Shown in pieces: positions 8,486-15,069 of a stretch of DNA of 18,618 nucleotides (within the stretch, counting starts at the first letter, position 1; each line of letters begins with the position of its first letter). Source of the stretch: an uncultured Bacteroidales bacterium. GTDB taxonomy: Bacteria; Bacteroidota; Bacteroidia; Bacteroidales; Paludibacteraceae. The position numbers were made by a program, and so were the translations under genes. The notes beneath the pieces are model-generated. The model was not told where the DNA came from. It did no database searches and saw nothing but the letters and a program-made list of their open reading frames with translations. Where the stretch lies: the NCBI GenBank assembly GCA_903929065.1, contig CAIYTJ010000719.1:1-18618 (forward strand), written 5' to 3'.

Positions 8486-8494
8486 TTATCCACA
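8486..8494 (+). promoter_or_regulatory. Perfect DnaA box upstream of dnaE
   Basis: TTATCCACA is an exact match to the 9-base DnaA box consensus. It lies 105 bases upstream of the dnaE ATG, in the gap between the OmpA-type gene and dnaE. I found no second exact box in the window, so it is more likely regulatory (or chance) than an origin. It sits within an AT-rich stretch. Confidence 0.4.
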
Positions 8495-8561
8495 ATTTTT
8501 GCAAATCTCATACTAAATGCTCAAAAACACACTCTTCGAACAACTATAAATTGTTGAAAAG

Positions 8562-8576
8562 ATTTGGCAACCAAAT
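8562..8576 (-). terminator. Weak hairpin after the OmpA-type gene, overlapping a -7 box
   Basis: Arms ATTTGG (8562-8567) and CCAAAT (8571-8576) form a six-base stem with a three-base loop, followed on the minus strand by CTTTTC. It lies 14 bases after the stop of the OmpA-type gene. The same bases contain TATATTTG on the minus strand (8572-8579), a full TAnnTTTG match that could start dnaE transcription with a leader of about 180 bases. Confidence 0.3.
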
Positions 8577-8590
8577 ATAATGCATTGCTT

Positions 8591-10126
8591 TCAATTCTTC
8601 AGAAAAAATTCGATTCTCCGATTGCGGTGACGACCTGCATCCGAATCATTTTCATCAATCGGCTCATAAAATCCTTTCCCTGTAACGGTAATCCGGGCGA
8701 ATTCAATGCTGTTTTTTACCAGATAATTCCGCACTTCGATGGCCCGGTGCAGCGATAATTTGTTATTATGTGCGGCACTTCCCACTGCATCGGTATGCCC
8801 GATAATCTCAATTTTTACCTTGCCATGTGTCTTAAGATAAGCCAGCAAAGCCGTAAGCGTCGATTGCGATTCCGGATCAAGCAGGGCTTTATCTGTATCA
8901 AATAAAACATTACTCAGAATGTATTTTTTATTCAATTGCACAATAGTATTAGAATCAAAAAATGAAGGAAAGTTTTGATGGCGATTTGTAGTCAGATAAA
9001 AAATGGGCAGCCCTAAGGTACACATCTTTCCTTTTAAAAAAACTTCCTTTGAATTGTAGTTACACAATAGTCCTAATGAATCGGGTTGTTCAATTGCTGC
9101 CAGATAATTCGACAAATTCTCAGAAACATAAATTTTCTGATCGATCGCTAATTGAAGTGCACCTATACTTTGTCCGGTTTTAGTTTGACCAATCAGACAC
9201 ATCGATTTTGAAATAGCCGCACCATCTTTTAACCGAAGATTGGCCTGATAGATCTTTCCTCCATTCACCAACCCTATATACAGGATATTGCCATTGGGTG
9301 AAAATTCAACACCATATGGTTTTGAATTTTTCAAACACTGAATGGTGACCGGATTTGACAAAATACCCGTTTTGCTATCGAAATCAAAAAGTTGTATGCA
9401 ATCCATGCCATTAACAGCAACAGCAAGCCTCTTTCCATCCAGTGAAAATTTCATATAACCCATGTTGTTATATTTGCTGATTTCGTGTCTTAATCCAACA
9501 TTCGTAATTACCGGATTGGCTGACAGACCGTTTTTTGAAAGCAAAAATGCTACAAATGCACTCGAATTAAAATCGTGAATCACCACCCAAATGTCATTTT
9601 TGTTGTCGTGTTTGTAAACAGCAATCCGTTCAGTACATTTGTTTCGTATAAGCACATTTTTATCTGTAATATCACCGTTTCCATGATCGAGATTCATGTT
9701 GACAACAGAATAACACACACCATTATTACCGGCTTCACAGTCCAGTGTAAAAATGTAATAAATAGAAGGATTTGCCGGCTTTGGAACAATGTAAGCCGAC
9801 TGAGTGGAAGACGAATGACCGTGCAGACCTTCGCCGTTTGGCATGAGTTGGTGCTTTTTGTTCCATACAAAAAGACCATCCGTATAAAACAATAAATTCC
9901 CGAATTTATCCGAAATAGAAGCGCAGCCTTCACCCGATCTTAGTTTACCAGCCATGGTTGCAACAGGCAGTCCATTGACAAAACTTACACCAGCATTATC
10001 TCCAAAATACCAATTAGTGGTTTCGTTTTGACCAGTTGCATTAAAAAAAAAGAAGAAACCAAAGGCAGCAACAAATAGTTTCTTATTCAAAAACAGTTGA
10101 ACATAGGTAGTTGTTTCGTTTCTCAT
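8591..10126 (-). CDS. Envelope protein with beta-propeller-like domain and C-terminal OmpA domain
   Basis: The 511-residue exported protein has a signal peptide (hydrophobic run about residues 17-30, cleavage near NATGQ). Residues about 38-380 form a propeller-like domain of a type widespread in Bacteroidota surface proteins. Its hallmarks are NWYFGDNAGVSF, EGCASISDKFGNLLFYTDG, VWNKKHQLMPNG and SSTQSAYIVPKP, with a later repeat FSPNGNILYIG. Residues about 402-511 are an OmpA/MotB-type peptidoglycan-binding domain (VLFDTDKALLDP, GHTDAVGS with D446, LSLHRA with R461, NRRIEFFL). The protein is therefore likely to tie an outer-membrane or periplasmic complex to the cell wall; a link to gliding or type 9 secretion machinery is only possible. 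It starts 22 bases after the aroK stop, so the two form an operon. Nine consecutive A at 10043-10051 encode part of the signal peptide. Confidence 0.85.
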   Translation of the reverse strand: MRNETTTYVQLFLNKKLFVAAFGFFFFFNATGQNETTNWYFGDNAGVSFVNGLPVATMAGKLRSGEGCASISDKFGNLLFYTDGLFVWNKKHQLMPNGEGLHGHSSSTQSAYIVPKPANPSIYYIFTLDCEAGNNGVCYSVVNMNLDHGNGDITDKNVLIRNKCTERIAVYKHDNKNDIWVVIHDFNSSAFVAFLLSKNGLSANPVITNVGLRHEISKYNNMGYMKFSLDGKRLAVAVNGMDCIQLFDFDSKTGILSNPVTIQCLKNSKPYGVEFSPNGNILYIGLVNGGKIYQANLRLKDGAAISKSMCLIGQTKTGQSIGALQLAIDQKIYVSENLSNYLAAIEQPDSLGLLCNYNSKEVFLKGKMCTLGLPIFYLTTNRHQNFPSFFDSNTIVQLNKKYILSNVLFDTDKALLDPESQSTLTALLAYLKTHGKVKIEIIGHTDAVGSAAHNNKLSLHRAIEVRNYLVKNSIEFARITVTGKGFYEPIDENDSDAGRHRNRRIEFFLKN

Positions 10127-10148
10127 ACACAGACAATTAGTGGTAAAA

Positions 10149-10670
10149 TCAGACTGTAGAATTGTTTATTATCTGCTCGAGAATTTCGTTCACAGCAGTT
10201 TCAAAATCACCGGTAATTATTAATCGGGCTTTTGAATAATACGGTTCACGTTTTGAAAGTCCATCAGATACAAATTGCCTCAATTCTTCCCCTTTTCGCT
10301 CTGCTAAAAGCGGACGTTTATTGGCTTTAGAAACTTCAAGACGTTCGGCCAGTTGCGACGGTGACAACTTTAAATATATTGTCAACCCGCGGGAATTCAT
10401 ATAATCCATATTTTCAAAAAAGCAGGGAGCGCCCCCACCCGTTGAAATCACTACATTTTCAAATTCGGCCACTTCATGAAGGCAATGTTGTTCGAGCAAC
10501 CGGAATTTTTCCTCACCCAGTTCAGAGAATATTTGAGTAACTGTTTTAAACTGTTTTTCCTCAATGTGATGATCCATATCAATAAAACTGTATCCCAGTT
10601 TTTCGGCCAGCAATTTACCAATAGTGGTTTTGCCGGAGCCCATATATCCAATCAGAAAAATCCGGTTCAT
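10149..10670 (-). CDS. aroK: Shikimate kinase
   Basis: The 173-residue cytoplasmic enzyme phosphorylates shikimate with ATP in aromatic amino acid synthesis. The P-loop GYMGSGKTT is at residues 8-16. The shikimate-binding acid lies in FIDMDHHIE (about 30-38) and the ISTGGGAPC loop at about 75-83. The lid region contains NKRPLL with the arginine typical of the family. I chose the ATG at 10670 rather than an in-frame TTG at 10718 because it begins MNRIFLIGYMG as in other family members, gives the usual length, and lies 26 bases downstream of a TAnnTTTG box at 10696-10703 that the longer form would engulf. It is the first gene of an apparent run aroK, OmpA-type gene, dnaE, trxA. Confidence 0.95.
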   Translation of the reverse strand: MNRIFLIGYMGSGKTTIGKLLAEKLGYSFIDMDHHIEEKQFKTVTQIFSELGEEKFRLLEQHCLHEVAEFENVVISTGGGAPCFFENMDYMNSRGLTIYLKLSPSQLAERLEVSKANKRPLLAERKGEELRQFVSDGLSKREPYYSKARLIITGDFETAVNEILEQIINNSTV

Positions 10671-10695
10671 CTGTTCAACTCTAATTTTTGATGGA

Positions 10696-10703
10696 CAAAA
10701 ATA
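10696..10703 (-). promoter_or_regulatory. Candidate Bacteroidota -7 box for aroK
   Basis: The minus strand reads TATTTTTG, a full TAnnTTTG match, 26 bases before the ATG at 10670. It predicts a leader of about 19 bases. No convincing TTTG -33 box is present. Confidence 0.5.
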
Positions 10704-10835
10704 GTGATAAATAGTCAATTGTATACATTTTCTAATAAAAACTGTTTCTGAGTTTCACTTCGTTATAAAAATGTGGAAATTGATTCCTTATAGACAATTT
10801 ACAAATATTTATCATTAACAGACCGAAATAATTTG

Positions 10836-10865
10836 TATTTTTGCTGTCGCAACTTATTATATTTG
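10836..10865 (+). promoter_or_regulatory. Additional TAnnTTTG boxes in the aroK-ansA spacer
   Basis: Two full TAnnTTTG matches occur here, TATTTTTG (10836-10843) and TATATTTG (10858-10865). The second has a TTTG 22 bases upstream at 10832-10835, within the known spacing range. They could be alternative ansA promoters, or serve a short transcript in the spacer. The stretch 10671-10964 otherwise shows no gene. Confidence 0.3.
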
Positions 10866-10932
10866 TCACTCGATACTACTTTTTCAGCAGACTAAAATAT
10901 CATTTTGATAGCAAAAAGCTGAATTTTTACTT

Positions 10933-10940
10933 TATCTTTG
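10933..10940 (+). promoter_or_regulatory. ansA: Bacteroidota -7 box for ansA
   Basis: TATCTTTG, followed by CA, is one of the best forms of the TAnnTTTG box. A TTTG at 10904-10907 is 25 bases upstream, slightly far for a -33 box. The box overlaps the TTG at 10938 that an automatic call would use as start codon, which argues that translation starts downstream. Confidence 0.6.
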
Positions 10941-10964
10941 CATTGGAATTCAAATAAACTACAA

Positions 10965-11999
10965 GTGGAAAAAGAAAGTGCTGTCTTATTGCTATTTACC
11001 GGAGGAACAATCAGTATGTCCGAAGATCCTACTACAGGAGCATTGCGTCCTATTGATTTTGACCGGCTGCTGGACTACATGCCCGAGTTGAAACAAACCG
11101 GCATTCGTGTAAAAAGTATTCCTTTTTTACCTTTAATCGATTCGTCCGATGTTAATCCGCCTGTTTGGGAAAAACTGGCCAACATTATTGCTGAAAATTA
11201 CGAAGAATACGATGGCTTTGTGGTACTTCACGGCACTGATACCATGGCTTATACTGCATCGGCATTGAGTTTCATGCTCGAAAACCTTTCGAAACCTGTG
11301 ATTTTTACCGGAGCTCAGTTACCAATCGGTATGATGCGCTCCGATGCAAAAGAAAATCTGATGACCTCCATCGAAATTGCCACTGCCAAAGAAAACGGTC
11401 AGGCCATTGTTCCCGAAGTCTGCATATTTTTTGAAGATACGCTTTTCCGCGCAAACCGGACCACCAAGAAAAACGCTGAACATTTCAGTGCTTTTAATTC
11501 GTACAATTATCCGCCGTTAGCTAAAGCCGGCGTGCACATCAAATACTTCCGCTCCTATATTCATTACCCGCATTCGGGCACAAAACTGCGTGTCCGCACC
11601 AAAATTGATCAGAATATTGCCATTCTAAAATTATTTCCGGGTATAACCGAGCACACAGTAAATGCCATCCTTCAAATTCCGAATCTGAAAGCCGTAGTGC
11701 TTGAAAGTTTTGGAGCAGGCAACGCACCACGACGTATCTGGTTTTACGACGCTTTGAAAGAAGCAACTGAACGCGGCATCCTGATTGTCAATAAAACGCA
11801 ATGCAGCACCGGATCGGTGGAAATGGGACGTTATGAAACCAGTCTGAATCTGGTAAATGCCGGGGTGATGAGTGCATACGATTGTACCACAGAAGCTATC
11901 ATTACCAAACTTATGTATTTGCTCGGAGAATATACTTCGGTAGATGATGTAAAACATCGCCTCAGTGTGAGTATGTGCGGAGAAATGACGGTCATTTAG
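10965..11999 (+). CDS. ansA: Type I L-asparaginase
   Basis: The 344-residue cytoplasmic enzyme hydrolyses L-asparagine to aspartate and ammonia. The first catalytic threonine is in LLLFTGGTISM near the N-terminus, and the second catalytic set is in VLHGTDTMAYTASALSF; K and the FTGAQLP segment follow as expected. The frame is open from a TTG at 10938, but that codon lies inside the -7 box. I therefore place the start at GTG 10965 (VEKESAVLLLF), about 18 bases after the predicted transcription start; there is no nearby ATG upstream of the TGGTI motif. The length fits cytoplasmic type I enzymes and there is no signal peptide. The gene stands alone, divergent from aroK, and ends before a very strong terminator. 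Confidence 0.93.
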   Translation: MEKESAVLLLFTGGTISMSEDPTTGALRPIDFDRLLDYMPELKQTGIRVKSIPFLPLIDSSDVNPPVWEKLANIIAENYEEYDGFVVLHGTDTMAYTASALSFMLENLSKPVIFTGAQLPIGMMRSDAKENLMTSIEIATAKENGQAIVPEVCIFFEDTLFRANRTTKKNAEHFSAFNSYNYPPLAKAGVHIKYFRSYIHYPHSGTKLRVRTKIDQNIAILKLFPGITEHTVNAILQIPNLKAVVLESFGAGNAPRRIWFYDALKEATERGILIVNKTQCSTGSVEMGRYETSLNLVNAGVMSAYDCTTEAIITKLMYLLGEYTSVDDVKHRLSVSMCGEMTVI

Positions 12000-12000
12000 T

Positions 12001-12028
12001 TGATAGTTTATAGTTCATAGTTCATAGT
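12001..12028 (+). repeat. Tandem 7-base repeat (TnATAGT) after ansA
   Basis: Four consecutive units, TGATAGT, TTATAGT, TCATAGT and TCATAGT, begin right after the ansA stop codon. Thirteen bases (12003-12015) recur in perfect inverted orientation at 12087-12099, so the repeat brackets the terminator hairpin. Confidence 0.7.
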
Positions 12029-12037
12029 TCTAATATG

Positions 12038-12085
12038 ATAAGAGCCGTACATTTAAAAATGTACGGCTCTTATTATTTTATTTTT
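12038..12085 (+). terminator. Strong rho-independent terminator after ansA
   Basis: A perfect 17-bp stem pairs 12038-12054 with 12057-12073 (core AAGAGCCGTACATTT). It is extended by three weaker pairs and followed on the plus strand by TATTATTTTATTTTTC. The nominal loop is two bases, so the inner A-T pairs must open. It serves ansA. It lies between convergent genes and may also slow transcripts of the CBM6-like gene, although that side lacks a T run. Confidence 0.88.
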
Positions 12086-12101
12086 CAACTATAAACTATT
12101 C

Positions 12102-12770
12102 TCATTTTACTTTCACGAATTCGATAAAATCGTAGTTCAGATTTCCCTTTTCCACAGTTCTCAGGGTAAGAACATGTTTTCCTTTGCTTAACTTCAGCTT
12201 AGCAAAAATCTGCTGTTTATTCCAGTGATGCCATTGACGCCAGGCTACCGGTTCATCTTTGCTAAACGTAGAAGTTATTAAAACCGGTTCTAACCACGGT
12301 TTGCCATCCACATCAATTGCAATTTTACCATCAGCATTGGCTGTATACATCAAAAAGCCTTCATAGAATCCGGCTGCTTTCACTTCTACCGAATATTTGA
12401 TCCATTCACCCGGTTCAGTCCATCCAACATACAGTTGTCCCATTTTTGGTGCCACTTTGTTGTATGGATTATCGTCGGTTCCACCCACTTTAGTATATGA
12501 AATATCAACACCTTCGTTTATACGGAAAGTATTCAGGTAGGTTCCGTCGTTTGGATTCAGTTTGCCACTACCGTTATTGACGCTGTCAGCATCGTGGTAG
12601 GCAATTCCTTCGCCACCCGTGTCATATTTTTCGCATTCCACTTTTCCGGGAATTACCTGCAACGAATCATGCCAGGGTTTTCCGGCATAACCGGCTTGTG
12701 AATACGATTTTACACTAAATGAAACCAATAAAAAACCGAGAATGGAAAGGGTAACTAGTTTGTTTTTCAT
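12102..12770 (-). CDS. Secreted CBM6-like carbohydrate-binding protein
   Basis: The 222-residue exported protein has a signal peptide (KNKLVTLSILGFLLVSFSV, cleavage near SYSQA). The rest is close to one beta-sandwich domain of the carbohydrate-binding module 6 type. Visible hallmarks are IPGKVECEKYDTGGEGIAYHD (about 41-60), a DADSVNNGSG turn, NEGVDISYT, VGWTEPGEWIKYSVEV (the highly conserved GEW-x-Y segment), a late W-rich strand, and LSKGKHVLTLRT before NYDFIEF at the C-terminus. No catalytic domain is present, which is unusual since CBM6 usually accompanies a glycoside hydrolase; it may bind polysaccharide on its own or act with an enzyme encoded elsewhere. No other sugar-use genes lie nearby. 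The minus-strand leader has no Shine-Dalgarno sequence. Confidence 0.78.
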   Translation of the reverse strand: MKNKLVTLSILGFLLVSFSVKSYSQAGYAGKPWHDSLQVIPGKVECEKYDTGGEGIAYHDADSVNNGSGKLNPNDGTYLNTFRINEGVDISYTKVGGTDDNPYNKVAPKMGQLYVGWTEPGEWIKYSVEVKAAGFYEGFLMYTANADGKIAIDVDGKPWLEPVLITSTFSKDEPVAWRQWHHWNKQQIFAKLKLSKGKHVLTLRTVEKGNLNYDFIEFVKVK

Positions 12771-12888
12771 ACGTAAATATTTTTTGTTTCTAATTTAACG
12801 GAGATAATTGAAACTTCGTGTATTTGTTGAAAAATATTTCTGAAAATACAGATTGCATTTTCTCCAATCGTTCCCGTTGCATGACTGA

Positions 12889-13749
12889 TTATTTTCTTTT
12901 CAGTTCCAGCACAGCAATTTCGGGTCTGCGAAAAAAACGGAGATGAGGAAACCGTGTTCCAATTCCCGAAGTGATATACGATTGCATAGTTGGAGTCCGT
13001 TGAAAGTGTCCGTAACTATACTGTTGACTTTCTTTTGAAAACGCCAGACTTGCCCATATTCCATTTTCGGTAGGAAGAACAGGTGCCCATAAACCAAAAA
13101 ATGTAACCTGACCTCCATGTGTGTGACCGGAAAGGGTTAAGTCCACTAAATCCGTTTTTAATTGTTTTATATATTCAGGCCGGTGGGATATTAAAATACA
13201 AAAATCCTTCTTTTGAACGCCGTTAACAATACTCTCTAAAACCGGCTCTGATCCATTTGGATCATCAACACCTCCAATTTTAATACTATCCCGGCCTATC
13301 TTTACCCAATACGATTTGTTATCACATTCTTTTATATGGTTACGAATCATCATTTTCTTTGATAAATCACCATTTACAAAATAGTCATGATTACCCATCA
13401 CTCCAAATACACCATAGTTGCTTTTAAGTTTTCCCAATTCAGTAAAAACAGGTTCAATATATTTTTCTTCTTCGGAAACATAATCGCCGCCCAGGATCAC
13501 TATGTCCGGTTGCAGGTTATTAATGCGTTCAACTAGTTTCCTCACCCTTTCTTTTGACAATGCAACACCATGATGAATGTCGGAAACAAATACAATCCGC
13601 TTGCCATCAAAAGAAGAAGGGATATCCGGTGATTCAATAGTTACAGGTGTAATTTTAATCCATCTTGTTTCAAGTGAAGAATAAGTCAGCAAAACAATAC
13701 CAACTACTAAAACTATAAATAATCTTTTGGTTTTTCTTTTAAATTTCAT
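12889..13749 (-). CDS. Membrane-anchored metallophosphoesterase (YkuE/YaeI/LpxG-like)
   Basis: The 286-residue protein has a basic N-terminus followed by one membrane segment (about residues 9-24), then a calcineurin-like phosphoesterase domain. All metal motifs are present: D57-x-H59 in VSDIHHG, GGDY with D89, GNHD with N120 and H121, H189 in ISHRPEY, and H209-x-H211 in SGHTHGGQV. The GHTHGGQ form and N-terminal anchor are typical of the YkuE/YaeI group, whose members include lipid-A precursor (UDP-diacylglucosamine) pyrophosphatases. That substrate is plausible here but not shown. I chose ATG 13749 (MKFKRKTKR) over an in-frame TTG at 13779 because it gives a normal anchor sequence. A decayed dehydrogenase fragment lies just upstream. 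Confidence 0.88.
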   Translation of the reverse strand: MKFKRKTKRLFIVLVVGIVLLTYSSLETRWIKITPVTIESPDIPSSFDGKRIVFVSDIHHGVALSKERVRKLVERINNLQPDIVILGGDYVSEEEKYIEPVFTELGKLKSNYGVFGVMGNHDYFVNGDLSKKMMIRNHIKECDNKSYWVKIGRDSIKIGGVDDPNGSEPVLESIVNGVQKKDFCILISHRPEYIKQLKTDLVDLTLSGHTHGGQVTFFGLWAPVLPTENGIWASLAFSKESQQYSYGHFQRTPTMQSYITSGIGTRFPHLRFFRRPEIAVLELKRK

Positions 13750-13775
13750 TTGGTAATTTTGTTTTGCGTTATATA

Positions 13776-13943
13776 TCAACTAATCATTTTTGAAAGCTCT
13801 CCGGCAATTTTTTCCCCTCTTTCGGCATCACGCCGCTGGAGTATTATATCATTAGCCTGTTGTGCGAACGCCCTGGCAGTTGCATAACCTATGCCAGCCG
13901 TTCAGAATGAAATTACAATTATCTTCACCTTCGATAAATTGAT
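13776..13943 (-). pseudogene. Decayed N-terminal fragment of a short-chain dehydrogenase/reductase
   Basis: Reading the minus strand in one frame gives an SDR nucleotide-binding start: VKIIVIS, then F and a stop, then TAGIGYATARAFAQQ and RRDAERGEKIAGEL, ending at TGA (13776-13778). This matches the classic SDR pattern KxxxVTGGTxGIGxATAxxFAxxGAxV-(I)-xxRxxxxGexxA. Damage is plain: the initiator position is ATC (13941-13943), the second glycine of TGG is a stop (13902-13904), and the protein ends after about 55 residues of the usual 240 or more. The same DNA is also open in another frame as a 55-codon ORF (14019 to 13852), which I regard as spurious since its 3' half overlaps the SDR signal. 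The rest of 13750-14030 shows nothing further. Confidence 0.7.
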
Positions 13944-14030
13944 TTAAGTATTTAATACACTGGTTTAGAACATTGTAATTCATTCCACGTTTGTGGGTTT
14001 CAACAGTCTGGTTAGCCATTGGTTCCGCAA

Positions 14031-14468
14031 CTAATTAATAATTTCGGCTCTCTCGTCGGCTTTTATATTCGCCAGAATTTCGCGCCATTTCTGGAGCTCT
14101 TCAGGTGTTTGTCTCTCCCAATCTGTTAGTTCCCCAATAATTTTCAAAGGTGCTGTGCTGCGATAGGAACGTGTCGGATTGCCGGGAAATTTTTTGTCCG
14201 TTACATTCGGGTCATTTTCAAAGCTCCCGGTCGGTTCGACGATATAAACACGTTCGCATCCTTCACCTTCGGCCAAAGCTGCAGCAAGTCCCGCTCCCTT
14301 AGTCAGGGCCGTGAAATAAATATGATTCATAATGATTTCAGGCTTGTAATTCGACCTGAACCCTGCTGTAAGCAAATCTCCAATCTGCAAATCCGCTTTC
14401 GTACCATGATAAAAGGGACCGTTATCTAATCCCCCGGTCCCATCTGATACCCCGATTTTGCTTTTCAT
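14031..14468 (-). CDS. arr: Rifamycin ADP-ribosyltransferase (Arr)
   Basis: The 145-residue protein inactivates rifamycins by transferring ADP-ribose from NAD+ to the hydroxyl at C23. The family is short (about 140 residues) and this protein covers it fully. Signatures are GPFYHGTKADLQIGDLL with H21, MNHIYFTALT with Y51, and VEPTGSFENDPNVTDKKFPG with D86. These three correspond to H19, Y49 and D84 of the mycobacterial Arr-ms active site with a constant offset of two. GNPTRSYR and IGELTDWE follow as expected. The ATG at 14468 is forced by an in-frame stop just upstream (TAAAGGATG). A 33-codon ORF (14523 to 14422) begins upstream and overlaps the arr start in another frame. No promoter box or good ribosome binding site is obvious. 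Confidence 0.92.
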   Translation of the reverse strand: MKSKIGVSDGTGGLDNGPFYHGTKADLQIGDLLTAGFRSNYKPEIIMNHIYFTALTKGAGLAAALAEGEGCERVYIVEPTGSFENDPNVTDKKFPGNPTRSYRSTAPLKIIGELTDWERQTPEELQKWREILANIKADERAEIIN

Positions 14469-14523
14469 CCTTTAAAGCGTTGTTTTTAAAGCTAACGAGA
14501 GTCTGCGCAATATGTTGTGCCAT
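14422..14523 (-). CDS. Possible 33-residue upstream ORF overlapping the arr start
   Basis: An ATG at 14523 opens a frame (MAQHIAQTLVSFKNNALKDE and onward) that passes the arr ATG at 14468 in a different frame and stops at 14422. It could be a leader peptide coupling arr translation, a remnant of an older gene, or chance. I do not recognise the sequence. It is preceded by GTTGAAAAAAATAAA with no Shine-Dalgarno sequence. Confidence 0.2.
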   Translation of the reverse strand: MAQHIAQTLVSFKNNALKDEKQNRGIRWDRGIR

Positions 14524-14600
14524 TTTATTTTTTTCAACTCTTTTGCATAGCTGTCGCTTTATGCTATTGCTTTTTCACTCTTCATTAGGGTAGGTGAAGT

Positions 14601-15065
14601 TCAATATTCTCCTTTAATGACAAAGAATGAACCACGAATTGTTCCTGCAAGTTTCGACTTTTGTCTGACAAACTTGAATTTCGTTTCAAGCTCTTTTGGT
14701 ACATCCATTCCTTCCGAAAGTTTAAAGCCTACGGCTCGTTTTTTAGGATTATCCAGTGTGTATAAAACATTGATTGAAAGTCCGCTTTCATAGAATACAT
14801 ATGTCCATTTTACACCTTCAACCACGAATTGGGTTGTTTCAAGGGGCTTTGAAGAAATAATAATATTACGTTCATTTTGAAGTATTTTAGTGACATAGTC
14901 GAGTACTTCTTTGCTCTCACTTACAGGGCTGACAGTAAAATCATGATTGTATTTGTTTTTAAAATACCTTGCTTCGTTAGCACGTAAACCAGCCAGTGAT
15001 TTCGAAACAGGCGATGACTCCAAACCGGCTAAAGATACATTTACGAAATCTACAATATTTGCCAT
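14601..15065 (-). CDS. Hypothetical protein with a canonical Shine-Dalgarno sequence
   Basis: I do not recognise this 154-residue protein. It has no signal peptide and no membrane segment. The sequence starts MANIVDFVNVSLAGLESSPV, has a helical charged middle (about 30-66), then an alternating pattern typical of beta strands (FVVEGVKWTYVFYESGLSINVLY, about 80-102), and ends in a basic segment and IRGSFFVIKGEY, suggesting a small alpha/beta fold. The start is unusually clear: AAAAAGGAGGTAATT directly precedes the ATG, a perfect Shine-Dalgarno sequence of the kind Bacteroidota rarely use. The gene lies 132 bases upstream of arr on the same strand. It may have been acquired from a lineage that depends on such sites; function is unknown. 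Confidence 0.7.
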   Translation of the reverse strand: MANIVDFVNVSLAGLESSPVSKSLAGLRANEARYFKNKYNHDFTVSPVSESKEVLDYVTKILQNERNIIISSKPLETTQFVVEGVKWTYVFYESGLSINVLYTLDNPKKRAVGFKLSEGMDVPKELETKFKFVRQKSKLAGTIRGSFFVIKGEY

Positions 15066-15069
15066 AATT

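Noticed and set aside
8382..8590. Replication origin near the DnaA box.
   Set aside because: Only one exact DnaA box is visible, without a cluster or a dedicated unwinding region, and dnaA is not in the window.
13852..14019. 55-codon ORF on the minus strand (MANQTVETHKRG...) as a real gene.
   Set aside because: Its second half overlaps, in another frame, a clear SDR remnant, and I recognise no family. I treat it as a chance open frame.
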